A DNA stretch of 36,522 nucleotides, from assembly GCA_038203875.1 (NCBI GenBank), contig JBBRDN010000019.1:1-36522 (forward strand). Direction: 5' to 3'. A model generated the notes under the pieces. The model did not search any database. It was not told where the DNA came from and saw only the letters and a list, made by a program, of their open reading frames with translations. Made by a program: the position numbers and the translations under genes. The DNA comes from CANJSG01 sp038203875 (lineage in GTDB: Bacteria; Verrucomicrobiota; Verrucomicrobiia; Limisphaerales; CANJSG01). Below, in pieces: positions 10,809 through 22,568 of this stretch; positions within the stretch are counted from its first letter, which is position 1; the number at the start of each line of letters is the position of its first letter.

Positions 10809-11483
10809 ATGGATCATTTCGAGCAACTCATGACCACTTGGGGCATCGGCCTTGCCGTGGGTTTCGCCATTTGCATCCCCGTGGGACCGATCAACGCCTC
10901 GATCGTCAAAGAGGGCGCACGACGTGGTTTCTTCTGGGCTTTGATGATCGGCCTAGGGGCGACGGCGATGGAGATAATCTACTGCGCGATGGCCTTCGCG
11001 AGCTTCGCCGCGTTCTTCACCAGTCCGAAGATCGTGGCCGTCATGGAGCTCGGGAGCTTCTGCCTGATGTTCTTCCTTGGCTTGAAATACCTGCTGACGC
11101 CCGGAGTTCCGAAGGAGCCCCACAGCGTGGAGGTGGTGCAGGAGAAACTCCACCCGCACTCGGCCTTCATGATCGGCTTTGTGCGGACGATGGGAAACCT
11201 CGGCATCCTGCCTTTCTGGATCGCGATCGCGGTGTTCTTCATGTCGCGCGGCTACGTGAAGCCCACGTTGGAGAGCAAGACCTTCTTCATCGCGGGCGTC
11301 ACGCTCGGGGTCACCCTGTGGTTCGTCCTGCTCGCCTACGTCGTTGGTCAGCTCCGCAAGAAGCTCACTGAAAAAACGCTGATCGTCACCATCCGGGTCT
11401 CGGGCGCGATGATGCTGATCTGGGCGGGGTTCATCGCGGTGAAGATCGTGACCCTGCTGGCCAAGAAGGGTGTCGGCGTCTAG
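10809..11483 (+). CDS. LysE family transporter
   Basis: A 224-residue membrane protein of the LysE/RhtB exporter superfamily. The N-terminal segment GLAVGFAICIPVGPINASIVKEGARRG matches the family pattern (P-G-P near the end of helix 1, then a basic loop). Six hydrophobic segments are visible, with a polar central region (about residues 98-115, PGVPKEPHSVEVVQEKLHPH). Members export amino acids or related small molecules; the substrate here cannot be told. It begins 5 bases after pssA, suggesting co-transcription, and converges with the cyclic-nucleotide-domain gene. Confidence 0.85.
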   Translation: MDHFEQLMTTWGIGLAVGFAICIPVGPINASIVKEGARRGFFWALMIGLGATAMEIIYCAMAFASFAAFFTSPKIVAVMELGSFCLMFFLGLKYLLTPGVPKEPHSVEVVQEKLHPHSAFMIGFVRTMGNLGILPFWIAIAVFFMSRGYVKPTLESKTFFIAGVTLGVTLWFVLLAYVVGQLRKKLTEKTLIVTIRVSGAMMLIWAGFIAVKIVTLLAKKGVGV

Positions 11484-11505
11484 CCGGAATGCCGGCCGGC
11501 AGAGA

Positions 11506-12009
11506 TCAGCGTTCCTTGGACGCGGCCAGCGTCACCAGCTGGCGGCGGACGGCCTGGAGCCGGTGCACGACGATGGTGCTCATGCGTTTCATGAGTTCAA
11601 AGCCGAGATCGTGGTCGTTCTCGCACTCCTCGCGGAGGCGTGTGCCGTAGAAAAATATGGCCTCGACTTCGGTTTCGGCTGTGGCGTCGAAGAGCCAGGA
11701 ATACGGGGGGATGAGCCAGGACCAGCCGAGCACGTCGCCGTCGCCGATTTTTTGGAGCGTGACGGAACGGCCCTCGAGCGCCGGTGCGGCCAGGACAACG
11801 GTTCCGGTAAGGATCAGGTAGAATCGGTTCGCCGGGTCCCCTTCCACGAAGATCTGTTGGCCGGGCTTGAACTGGATGAGCATTCCGGTCGCCGAAAGCT
11901 TTTTGAAAATGTGGGGTGGTAGGTCCTTAAGAAACGGATGCCCGGCCATGGCGGTTTCGAGCGCGGGATTCTCGGTGGGTGGAACTTCTTTGCGGGTGTC
12001 TTGGTTCAT
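11506..12009 (-). CDS. Cyclic nucleotide-binding domain protein without HTH
   Basis: A 167-residue protein with a single cNMP-binding domain of the Crp type (about 24-130). Visible landmarks are FKPGQQIFVEGDPANRFYLILTGTV (beta-roll) and the phosphate-binding cassette position GDGDVLGWSWLIPPYSWLFDAT. The usual cassette Arg is not evident, so ligand binding may be altered or lost. The C-terminal 40 residues form helices (LREECENDHDLGFELMKRMS) but no DNA-binding helix-turn-helix follows, so it is not a complete Crp/Fnr regulator. It is the last gene of the minus-strand operon with the 12022 gene, radical SAM and universal stress protein genes, 12 bases after the former. Confidence 0.85.
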   Translation of the reverse strand: MNQDTRKEVPPTENPALETAMAGHPFLKDLPPHIFKKLSATGMLIQFKPGQQIFVEGDPANRFYLILTGTVVLAAPALEGRSVTLQKIGDGDVLGWSWLIPPYSWLFDATAETEVEAIFFYGTRLREECENDHDLGFELMKRMSTIVVHRLQAVRRQLVTLAASKER

Positions 12010-12021
12010 GTCGAACTCCGT

Positions 12022-12351
12022 TCAGTGGTGGCGGTGGATGATGTCATTGTCTCCTTCCGATTCGAGTGCAGCCCGGACCTGGCGCACCCATTTCGTGAAG
12101 ACTTCGGAGACGAATGCACTGGCTTCGTCCGGGCCCATCGCCTCTCCGATGTCGTCGGCCGGGGGCAACCAAGCTGGACGTGACGGCTGGTCTTTTCGGC
12201 TGATGTCGGTGGGGCGGAGAAATGCATCCCTATTTACTGTGACACGGTTCCCGCCGGGATCAAAACGCCCTTCCACCGTCGCCGTCACAAGGTGGTCGGA
12301 ACCGTCGAACCCGACCTCGCAGAGCACTTCGCTGTGGAAGAAGGATGGCAT
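12022..12351 (-). CDS. Hypothetical protein in stress/radical SAM operon
   Basis: A 109-residue soluble protein of unknown family. The N-terminal half reads as beta strands (SEVLCEVGFDG, LVTATVEGRFD, NRVTVNRDAF) and the C-terminal half as a helix (ASAFVSEVFTKWVRQVRAALE), ending in a His-rich IIHRHH. It lies 32 bases after the radical SAM gene and 12 bases before the cNMP-domain gene on the same strand, which supports it as a real operon member. No motif gives a function. Confidence 0.6.
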   Translation of the reverse strand: MPSFFHSEVLCEVGFDGSDHLVTATVEGRFDPGGNRVTVNRDAFLRPTDISRKDQPSRPAWLPPADDIGEAMGPDEASAFVSEVFTKWVRQVRAALESEGDNDIIHRHH

Positions 12352-12383
12352 TGTGGGAACTGGGTTTTGCGGACGCGAAGTCC

Positions 12384-13277
12384 TCAGAACACCTCAGCCC
12401 TGAGGCCTGAAACACGTCGGACCGTGCGGGCAATCGCAGACAAAGCCTGCAGTGGAAGATGTCCGCAGGCCGGATTCATGGTGGGCCGTGTGGCCGAGTA
12501 GATCTGGACGAGCGGGATTTGCGCGCCGGAATCGTTGAGGTCCTTCAGCCGTTCCGCGTAGGCGAGGATCTCCGCATCGCTCGGTCCGCGGCCGGAAAGG
12601 GAAGGGAACAGGCTCTGGATCATGACGGGCCGCAGGCGCGCCATCAGGCGGATGTTCTCAATGATTTTCTCAAGCGGTATCCCCGAGCGGTTGACGATGT
12701 CCATGTAGGACTGGGTTCCGGCTTCGAGCTTGGCCCAGACCTCGTCGCGGTTGGTGAGGAGCGCGATCCCCTTCTGCACCGAGGGCTGTTCGAAACCGGT
12801 TCCGTTGCTGATGACGACGATCTTGAAGAACCCGCCGGCGATCTTGGCGCGGACGTGGACGACGCTTTCAATGGCCTCGGCAAATTGCGGGCAGAGGGTC
12901 GGTTCCCCGTCGCCGCTGACCGCGACGTGACGAAGCTCGAGCAGGTCGCGCGGAAGGAGGTTGAACGGCGAACGGGTGCCTATGGCCCCGGACCGGACGA
13001 ACCTGATCGTCCCGCTCAGCTCGTCGGCCATGGCCCGCATGTCGACCGAGACCGACGCGGGCGCAGGCTGCGAGCGGTTCACTTCGCAGTAGGCGCAATC
13101 GAAGTTGCACTGGCGGTCGGGGTTGAGATTGACGCCGACAGACAGCCCCCGGGCGCGGGGTGAGATCACGACGTAGACCTGGCGGTTGCCGAGGAAGTCG
13201 CGCGGGCAGCCGTAGGCTGTCGTTCCGCGCATGCGTTCCGTGACTCCTCCGGCGACCAGGATGCGTTCGTCGTCCAT
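12384..13277 (-). CDS. Radical SAM protein
   Basis: A 297-residue radical SAM enzyme. The signature CNFDCAYC supplies the [4Fe-4S] ligands Cys57, Cys61 and Cys64, preceded by GLSVGVNLNPDRQ. Other family features are AVSGDGEPTLCPQF (GGEP-like motif, SAM binding), VVISNGTGF and WAKLEAGTQ. The arrangement resembles the COG0731-like bacterial radical SAM proteins related to wyosine-synthesis enzymes; the substrate is unknown and tRNA modification is only a possibility. It begins 4 bases after the universal stress protein gene. Confidence 0.88.
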   Translation of the reverse strand: MDDERILVAGGVTERMRGTTAYGCPRDFLGNRQVYVVISPRARGLSVGVNLNPDRQCNFDCAYCEVNRSQPAPASVSVDMRAMADELSGTIRFVRSGAIGTRSPFNLLPRDLLELRHVAVSGDGEPTLCPQFAEAIESVVHVRAKIAGGFFKIVVISNGTGFEQPSVQKGIALLTNRDEVWAKLEAGTQSYMDIVNRSGIPLEKIIENIRLMARLRPVMIQSLFPSLSGRGPSDAEILAYAERLKDLNDSGAQIPLVQIYSATRPTMNPACGHLPLQALSAIARTVRRVSGLRAEVF

Positions 13278-13281
13278 CGGC

Positions 13282-13836
13282 TTACTCTTTCAGGAACTCG
13301 TGTTCCTGCGGCCGGACTACCAGGACCGGGCATGGCGCATGGCGCACGATGGTTTCAGCATTGCTGCCCAGAAGCGCGTGTTTCAGGCCCGTGTAGCCGT
13401 GGGTGGAAATGACGATCAGATCGGTTGCGAGTTCCTTGGCGATCTCTGCGACGGCCCGCGCTGGGCGACCCAGCCGGATCTCCACGGATGTCGGGGTTCC
13501 GTCCTTCTCGACTCCTTTCGCCAAGTTGCGGAGACGTGATTCCGCGGCCTGACGTAGATCCTTTTCGAGGCTCGCGTAGTCGAAAATGGCCATGTCGGCG
13601 TAGGAATATGAGAGTTCGACCACGTGCAGGAGAACGATGCTGGCTCCGAACTGCTTCGCAAAACCCCGCGCGTAGATCAGGGCTTTCTCGGAGCATTCCG
13701 AGAAATCCACCGGCACGAGGATGCTCTTGAGTGCGATGGGCGACCCGGCCAAGGAACTGGCGGCGAGAATGGGAGTGTCCTTTCGGCCGACTTCCATCAG
13801 GACTTTGCCGGGCTTTTTCGAAGGTTTGACATTCAT
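13282..13836 (-). CDS. Universal stress protein (UspA family)
   Basis: A 184-residue single-domain Usp. The start VDFSECSEKAL after strand 1 (KSILVPVD) is typical. The nucleotide-binding loop near the C terminus reads STHG-YTGLKHALL-GS (Ser144, Gly147, Gly157, Ser158), the ATP-binding G-x2-G-x9-G-S pattern with the first Gly replaced by Ser. The last strand is CPVLVVRP. An N-terminal extension of about 36 residues precedes the domain. The ATG at 13836 is chosen over the upstream in-frame start at 13869 because AAGG lies a suitable distance before it. It is the first gene of the four-gene minus-strand operon, divergent from the respiratory operon. Confidence 0.92.
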   Translation of the reverse strand: MNVKPSKKPGKVLMEVGRKDTPILAASSLAGSPIALKSILVPVDFSECSEKALIYARGFAKQFGASIVLLHVVELSYSYADMAIFDYASLEKDLRQAAESRLRNLAKGVEKDGTPTSVEIRLGRPARAVAEIAKELATDLIVISTHGYTGLKHALLGSNAETIVRHAPCPVLVVRPQEHEFLKE

Positions 13837-13931
13837 GGCGGTGAACCTTTCTGAGCTGACGCAGGCCACGGAGCCTGCTTCCGGAGACAGTTCGCCTCCG
13901 GAGTTGGATTTCAGCTACACTGGGTTTGTCG

Positions 13932-13944
13932 ATCAGTGACTGAT
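13932..13944. promoter_or_regulatory. 13-bp inverted repeat upstream of universal stress gene
   Basis: ATCAGT-G-ACTGAT is a perfect dyad with 6-base arms, 96 bases upstream of the stress-protein start and in the divergent interval with the respiratory operon. It could be an operator for the minus-strand operon. Short dyads occur by chance, so support is modest. Confidence 0.25.
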
Positions 13945-14051
13945 TCTTGCCGGAAGGAAAACTGATTCCGGAATTTGGCGAGCAAGCCATGGCTGGAGCT
14001 GATCAATTTCGGCGGAGCGGATCTGGAAGCCGCTGGGCCAGGTTCGACGCG

Positions 14052-14177
14052 ATGAACGCACCCAATGTATCCCGGTTTTTCGTTTCCGAACCGCTTCGCC
14101 TTGTGCTCCTTGGTGGTTGGATCGCTGTTGTGGTGGCGTCGCTGGCCAAGATCGTCGCGTCGGTCCCCCCGGGTTGA
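14052..14177 (+). CDS. Possible 41-residue single-span membrane peptide
   Basis: ATG at 14052 opens 41 codons: MNAPNVSRFFVSEPL, then one hydrophobic span (RLVLLGGWIAVVVASLAKIV) and a short ASVPPG tail. The frame extends upstream to a weak TTG at 13947, but the ATG gives a neat membrane peptide. A weak AGG lies about 9 bases before it. It sits between the stress and respiratory operons on the strand of the latter. Small single-span peptides accompany many oxidase complexes, but nothing in this sequence identifies it as one; it may also be a chance ORF. Confidence 0.3.
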   Translation: MNAPNVSRFFVSEPLRLVLLGGWIAVVVASLAKIVASVPPG

Positions 14178-14276
14178 CGGATATCCAAAGCCCGCTTTGG
14201 CCGCAGACAAAGAACGCTGATTATTAATGCGTAATCCCGCCTGCACGACTTATGAGGTCCGTAACGAAGCTGAATT

Positions 14277-14292
14277 AGTGAAAAATTTCACA
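14277..14292. promoter_or_regulatory. CRP-like palindrome upstream of the respiratory operon
   Basis: AGTGA-AAAATT-TCACA matches the CRP-family consensus TGTGA-N6-TCACA at nine of ten positions, in an AT-rich patch 177 bases upstream of actA. It does not fit the FNR consensus TTGAT-N4-ATCAA. A Crp-family regulator is a reasonable inference; none with a DNA-binding domain is encoded in the window. Confidence 0.45.
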
Positions 14293-14342
14293 AACTATTC
14301 TTGCTTCAAAAAAGCGGCGGCTTAGAAACGCGAGCGGCAGGG

Positions 14343-14359
14343 GTGACATGGTTTGTCAC
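14343..14359. promoter_or_regulatory. GTGACA-N5-TGTCAC dyad in the actA leader
   Basis: GTGACATGGTTTGTCAC has perfect 6-base arms and a 5-base centre, 110 bases upstream of actA and 51 bases beyond the CRP-like site. It could be a second operator or an RNA hairpin of the leader. There is no T-run, so it is not a terminator. Confidence 0.35.
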
Positions 14360-14468
14360 AGCTGCCGACGGACACGTTCAAAACGGGCCTCGCCGAACTT
14401 TCGAGGCTGTGACCCCGGGGCTGTTCGGGCTGTGGGGATCGCGTTTTCGAGTCATCCGGAGCACTGAA

Positions 14469-15115
14469 ATGTCAGACATTTTTCCGAAATGGACCAATTC
14501 GCTGCCGCTGAAGGTCGGCATTGGTGCCGCCCTTCTTGGCACATTCGCGCTGGGCGCCGTTGGGTATTATTTCACCCCGAAGTATACCCGCGTCGGCTAC
14601 AAGCCCACGCAGCCGGTGGCTTTCTCGCATGACATCCATGCGAACCAGCTTCAGATCGATTGCCGCTACTGCCACAACAACGTGGACAAGTCGTGGTTCT
14701 CGAATGTCCCGGCCGCGAACACCTGCATGAACTGCCACAGCATCGTGCTGAAGGAGTCGCCGAAGCTGGAGCTCGTCCGCCAGAGCTACACCACGAGCAA
14801 GCCGATCGAATGGGTGCAGATCCACAAGGTTCCGGACTACGTCTATTTCAACCATTCCGTCCATGTCAGCCGCGGCATCTCGTGCGTCGAGTGCCATGGC
14901 CAGATCAACCACATGGACGAGGTCTATCACGCCAAACCGCTGAGCATGTCCTTCTGTGTGGACTGCCATCGGAACCCCGAGTTGGCGCTGCGCGATCCCA
15001 AGGATGTCTACAACCTCGACCTCAAGGTCGACGCCGAGAAGCAGTTGAAGAGCGGCTTAAAGCTGGCCCACGACTGGAAGGTGAATGCGTCCCAGAACTG
15101 CTCCGCTTGCCATCG

Positions 15116-15119
<4 letters not shown>
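14469..15119 (+). CDS. actA: Alternative complex III subunit ActA, pentahaem cytochrome c
   Basis: A 216-residue membrane-anchored cytochrome with one N-terminal helix (about 14-34) and five C-x2-C-H haem sites: Cys65-His69, Cys86-His90, Cys139-His143, Cys163-His167 and Cys211-His215. Five haems is the number known for ActA. In ACIII it forms part of the periplasmic electron path from the iron-sulfur subunit ActB to the terminal acceptor. The ATG at 14469 has GGAG 7 bases upstream; the open frame extends upstream, but that region is leader. Its stop overlaps the actB start (ATGA). First gene of the respiratory operon. Confidence 0.95.
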
Positions 15120-18585
<3,466 letters not shown>

Positions 18586-18586
<1 letters not shown>

Positions 18587-20067
18587 TGGCCTCTGAAGCG
18601 GTAATTTCAAACGGACTCCCGAAGATCCAGGCTCCTCCGGCCGAGATCGAACGCGAGCCGCTGGTCCACAACAACCGGTCGCTAGCCTGGATCACCGAAC
18701 AGGTTGCGAGTGTGGCCGAAGGCAAGACGCCCAAGTGGTGGTGGCCGGCCTTCATCGTCAGCTTCAGCGGAATGCTGATGATGTTCACGATGATCGCCTA
18801 CCTGATCTCGACGGGTGTGGGCGTCTGGGGCTTGAACCAGCCCAGCGCTTGGGCGTGGGATATTACGAACTTCGTCTTCTGGATCGGCATCGGCCACGCC
18901 GGCACTCTGATCTCGGCCGTCCTCTTCCTCCTCCGTCAGAAATGGCGGACATCAATCAACCGCGCCGCCGAAGCGATGACCATCTTCGCCGTCGTATGCG
19001 CCGGCATCTTCCCCGTTGTCCACACCGGCCGTGTCTGGTTCGCGACGTTGCCCGGCTACCTGATTCCCTTTCCCAATTCGAACGGCATCTGGCCGCAGTT
19101 CCGGTCGCCGTTGCTTTGGGACGTGTTCGCCGTCTCGACCTATGCGACCGTTTCGACGCTTTTCTGGTATACCGGCCTTGTTCCCGACCTCGCCGTCATG
19201 CGCGATCGGGCGAAGACGAAGCTGAGGAAATTCTGCTATGGCCTCTTCGCCCTCGGATGGAGCGGCTCGAACCGCAACTGGAGCAACTACGAGAAGGCCT
19301 ACCTTATCCTGGCCGGCCTGAGCACGCCGCTCGTCCTGTCCGTGCATTCGATCGTCTCCTTCGATTTCGCCGTGTCGCAGCTTCCCGGCTGGCATGCCAC
19401 GATCTTCCCTCCTTACTTCGTGGCCGGCGCGATCTTCTCCGGCTTTGGCATGGTGCTGTCGCTGATGCTCCCGCTCCGTTCGCTTTGCAAGCTGGAGGAC
19501 CTGATCACCGTTCGGCACGTGGAACTGATGTGCAAGGTGCTCCTCGCGACGGGCTCGATCGTCGGCTACGCCTACATCATGGAGTTCTTCATCGCGTGGT
19601 ATGGCGGCAACCCCTACGAGCTCGATGTCTTCATCAAGAACCGCGCGGCCGATCCGTGGATCTTCGGGCCGATGTTCAAGGTCGATCCCGCGCCCTACTG
19701 GTGGGCATACTGGGCAATGATGTCGTGCAACGTCATCATTCCTCACCTCTTTTGGTTCAAGAAAGTCCGGACCAACATGTGGATCGTCTGGGTCCTCGCG
19801 GCCCTCGTCAACGTCGGCATGTGGTTCGAGCGGTTCAACATCATCGTGACCTCGCTGCACCGCGACTTCCTGCCGTCGAACTGGGGCATGTTCAGTCCGA
19901 CCTGGGTGGACATCCTGACCTTCGCCGGCTCGTTCGCCCTGTTCATGACCCTGTTCCTTCTGTTCATGAAGTTCCTGCCCGTCATCGCAATCTCCGAAGT
20001 GAAGGGCGTGACACCGCAGGCTGATCCGCACCATCCGTTGGGCGGAGCCAGGGGAGGGCATCACTGA
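18586..20067 (+). CDS. actC: ACIII subunit ActC, NrfD-like quinol-binding membrane protein
   Basis: A 493-residue membrane protein with about ten hydrophobic helices, matching the NrfD/PsrC-type ActC. Family-like segments are FVFWIGIGHAGTLISAVL, RAAEAMTIFAVVCAGIFPVVHTGR and PLVLSVHSIVSFDFAVSQLPGWH. ActC is the main quinol-binding subunit and is proposed to take part in proton movement. GGAG lies 9 bases before the ATG, and the start overlaps the actB stop. The C terminus is rich in His and Gly. Confidence 0.95.
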
Positions 20068-20648
20068 TGAGCAACACGACTCAAGCAAACGTCTCGACAG
20101 GTTCGACCACGGCGGTTTCACGGCCCCACTCGATCCTTGCCGAATACACCACTCCCGCCGACCTGATGCACGCGGCCGAAGTGGTTCGTGACGCCGGCTA
20201 CAAATATTGGGATGTCTACTCGCCGTTCCCGATCCACGGCATGGATGACGCCATGGGCTTGGGCGATTCGAAGGTCGGCTACTTCACGTTCATCGGTGGC
20301 TGCACCGGCTTCACGGCCGGTATGACCATGATCTGGTGGATGAGCCAGTATGACTACCCCATCGTCGTAGGTGGCAAGCCGCTCTTCAGCCCTCTCTATG
20401 CCTTCCCGGTGAGCTATGAAATGACGATTCTCCTGTCGGCATTCGGAACCCTCTTCGGCATGGCGTTTCTCAACAAGCTGCCGCGCTGGTATAACCCGCT
20501 GTTCAAGAACAAGCGGTTCCACGCCGGAGCGCAGAACGACAAGTTCTTCATCGCGATCGAAGTCACCGATCCGCGTTATTCCGAAACAGAAACCCGCAAG
20601 CTGCTCGAGTCCACCGGCGGCAAGCACATCGAGCAGGTGGAGGAATAA
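20067..20648 (+). CDS. actD: ACIII subunit ActD (DUF3341)
   Basis: A 193-residue protein with the DUF3341 pattern of ActD: LAEYTTPADLMHAAEVVRDAGY, KYWDVYSPFPIHGMDDAMGL, then two hydrophobic helices (about 72-97 and 117-138) and a soluble C-terminal part. It is a structural membrane subunit of ACIII without cofactors. Starts inside the actC stop (TGATG) with a strong GGGGAGGG purine run upstream. Confidence 0.94.
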   Translation: MSNTTQANVSTGSTTAVSRPHSILAEYTTPADLMHAAEVVRDAGYKYWDVYSPFPIHGMDDAMGLGDSKVGYFTFIGGCTGFTAGMTMIWWMSQYDYPIVVGGKPLFSPLYAFPVSYEMTILLSAFGTLFGMAFLNKLPRWYNPLFKNKRFHAGAQNDKFFIAIEVTDPRYSETETRKLLESTGGKHIEQVEE

Positions 20649-21292
20649 TGCGCTACTTCCTCGTTGGATTCTTCGTTCTCGTGGTCGGTGTCGTGGCGGT
20701 TGCCGGCTTCCGCGGCAGCTACACCAAGAACACCCCGATCGAGTTGTTTCCGGACATGGACCGCCAGCCCAAGCTGCGACCCGAGGCCCCGAACAATTTC
20801 TTCGCCGACGGCCTCTCGTCCCGCCTGCCTGTTGAAGGCACGGTGGTTCACGCGTCCGCAGTGCAGGTGGGTGCTGAGACGGTGTTCGGCCACCAGTCCC
20901 ATCCGTTCAACACCGGAAAAATCTCCGGCAAGACAAACTTCGTTGAGCTAATTCCCGCTCCGGTGACCGCCCAGGTCCTGGAGCGCGGACAGCAGCGCTA
21001 CAACATTTATTGCTCGCCCTGCCACAGCTCGGTCGGGGATGGCAAAGGCGTGACTTCGAAGTATGGCATGACCGCCACCGCGAGCCTCCACGACCCCCGC
21101 ATTGTGAAGATGCCCGACGGCGAGATCTTCAACACGATCACGCTCGGCAAGAACACGATGATGCCCTACGCCGACAAGCTGGAACCCTCCGACCGCTGGG
21201 CCGTCATCGCCTACGTCCGCGCCTTGCAGCGCGGCCGTCTCGTCACCAAGGACGAAGTGCCGGCCGACATCATGGCCACCATCAAGAAATAA
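20648..21292 (+). CDS. actE: ACIII subunit ActE, monohaem cytochrome c
   Basis: A 214-residue cytochrome c with a membrane or lipoprotein-like N terminus (MRYFLVGFFVLVVGVVAVAG) and one haem site, CSPCH (Cys122-His126), followed by GDGKG. Met171 or Met172 in NTMMPYADKL is the probable axial ligand. ActE passes electrons from ActA to the oxidase side. The start overlaps the actD stop (TAATG) with GGAG close upstream. Confidence 0.94.
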   Translation: MRYFLVGFFVLVVGVVAVAGFRGSYTKNTPIELFPDMDRQPKLRPEAPNNFFADGLSSRLPVEGTVVHASAVQVGAETVFGHQSHPFNTGKISGKTNFVELIPAPVTAQVLERGQQRYNIYCSPCHSSVGDGKGVTSKYGMTATASLHDPRIVKMPDGEIFNTITLGKNTMMPYADKLEPSDRWAVIAYVRALQRGRLVTKDEVPADIMATIKK

Positions 21293-21305
21293 CTTTCCGA
21301 GAACC

Positions 21306-22556
21306 ATGGCCTCCCACGCCAAAGAAGAAGTCGCAACGCTGAAGCTGGCTCCGGTCTGGAGCAGGCTGCCGCTCATCCTGACCGTCGTCGGTCTTGTGGT
21401 TGGTGCCGCCGCCTTCCTTTTCAATAAGGACCACGGCAAGCAGCTCGCCTACTCCTACCTGACCGCCTACATGTTCTTCCTGAGCCTCGTGTTCGGGGGC
21501 TTGTTCCTGGTCCTGATCCATCACCTCTTCGACGCCTATTGGACCGTTCCGCTGCGGCGCATCATTGAGAACCTCGCGATGCTCGCTCCGGTGATGTTCC
21601 TCCTGTGGTTGCCGATCGTTGGCTTCGCGTGGAGCGACCAGATCCAGCTCTACCCGTGGTTTTTTGCGGATGTCCACACGGACCATGCCCTCGAGGCCAA
21701 ACAGCCGTTGTTCACACGGCAGGGCTGGGTGATCATGATCACTGTGTGTTTCGCTATCTGGACGTTCCTGGCTTGGAAGTTCCGTTCCAACACGACCGGC
21801 CAGGACCAGGACGGTTCAGCCAGATGGACCCTCAGCAATCGCATCCATGCCGGCTGGGGAATCTTCGCCTTCGCCTTCTCGGGAACGTTCCTCTGCTTCA
21901 TGCTGATGAAGTCGCTGATGCACCAGTTCTTCAGCACGATGTATGGCGTCTATTACTTCGCCGGCAGCGTGTGGCTGACCTACGGGACGCTCTACATCAT
22001 CGCCATGCTGCTCCAGCGCACGGGCCCGCTCAAGGCGGTTGTGACGAAGACCACGTTCCATGACATCGGCAAGATGTTCTTCGCGTTCACGGTCTTCTAC
22101 GCCTACATCACCTTCTCGCAGTATTTCCTCATCTGGAACGCCAACATGCCGGAAGAAACTTTCTGGTTCATCCGCCGCGAGGCTGGTTCCTGGTATGGAG
22201 TCGGCATCCTGATGATCTTCGGCCACTTCTTTGTGCCGTTCCTCGTCATGCTGCGACAGGACGCCAAGCGCAGCATCGCCGTCATCGGTCCCGTGGTCGC
22301 TCTGGCATGGGTGCTCCACTACATGGACATGCAGTTCAACATCATGCCCGTCCTTCACAAGGAAGGCTTTGTCCTCCATTACGGAGACATCGGTTGCATG
22401 GCGTTCATCGGCGGCATTCTTTCGATGGCGTGGCTGAAACTCTTCAATGCCCACCCGCCGTATCCGCAGAAGGATCCGCGCATGGCGGAATGCCTCGGCG
22501 TTTACGTTCCTCCCGTCAAAGGTTCGATGGCTGCCGCCCACCTTGGCATCAAGTAA
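21306..22556 (+). CDS. actF: ACIII subunit ActF, membrane protein
   Basis: A 416-residue protein with about ten hydrophobic helices, the second NrfD-like subunit of ACIII. Characteristic segments are AYMFFLSLVFGGLFLVLIHHL, WTVPLRRIIENLAMLAPV and FAFTVFYAYITFSQYFLIWNANMPEE. ActF pairs with ActC in the membrane and may hold a proton path. It begins 13 bases after actE. Confidence 0.94.
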   Translation: MASHAKEEVATLKLAPVWSRLPLILTVVGLVVGAAAFLFNKDHGKQLAYSYLTAYMFFLSLVFGGLFLVLIHHLFDAYWTVPLRRIIENLAMLAPVMFLLWLPIVGFAWSDQIQLYPWFFADVHTDHALEAKQPLFTRQGWVIMITVCFAIWTFLAWKFRSNTTGQDQDGSARWTLSNRIHAGWGIFAFAFSGTFLCFMLMKSLMHQFFSTMYGVYYFAGSVWLTYGTLYIIAMLLQRTGPLKAVVTKTTFHDIGKMFFAFTVFYAYITFSQYFLIWNANMPEETFWFIRREAGSWYGVGILMIFGHFFVPFLVMLRQDAKRSIAVIGPVVALAWVLHYMDMQFNIMPVLHKEGFVLHYGDIGCMAFIGGILSMAWLKLFNAHPPYPQKDPRMAECLGVYVPPVKGSMAAAHLGIK

Positions 22557-22568
22557 CCCTTTGAAACC

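Larger units (their letters stand above)
13837..14468. other. 632-base divergent intergenic region
   Basis: This is the longest stretch without a confident gene. It separates the stress operon (minus) from the respiratory operon (plus). It holds three perfect dyads (13932-13944, 14277-14292, 14343-14359), a possible 41-codon ORF (14052-14177) and a locally AT-rich patch (about 14210-14315) that is the likely promoter zone for the respiratory operon. No convincing -35/-10 pair could be assigned by eye. Confidence 0.6.

Noticed and set aside
11483..11500. GCCGG-AATG-CCGGC hairpin between the LysE-family and cNMP-domain genes
   Set aside because: Short stem with no T-run on either strand; not convincing as a terminator.
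14660..15115. Upstream extension of the actB reading frame inside actA
   Set aside because: The frame is open, but it overlaps the pentahaem actA gene in another frame and encodes low-complexity sequence; the ATG at 15116 with ATGA overlap and the ensuing Tat signal is the natural start.
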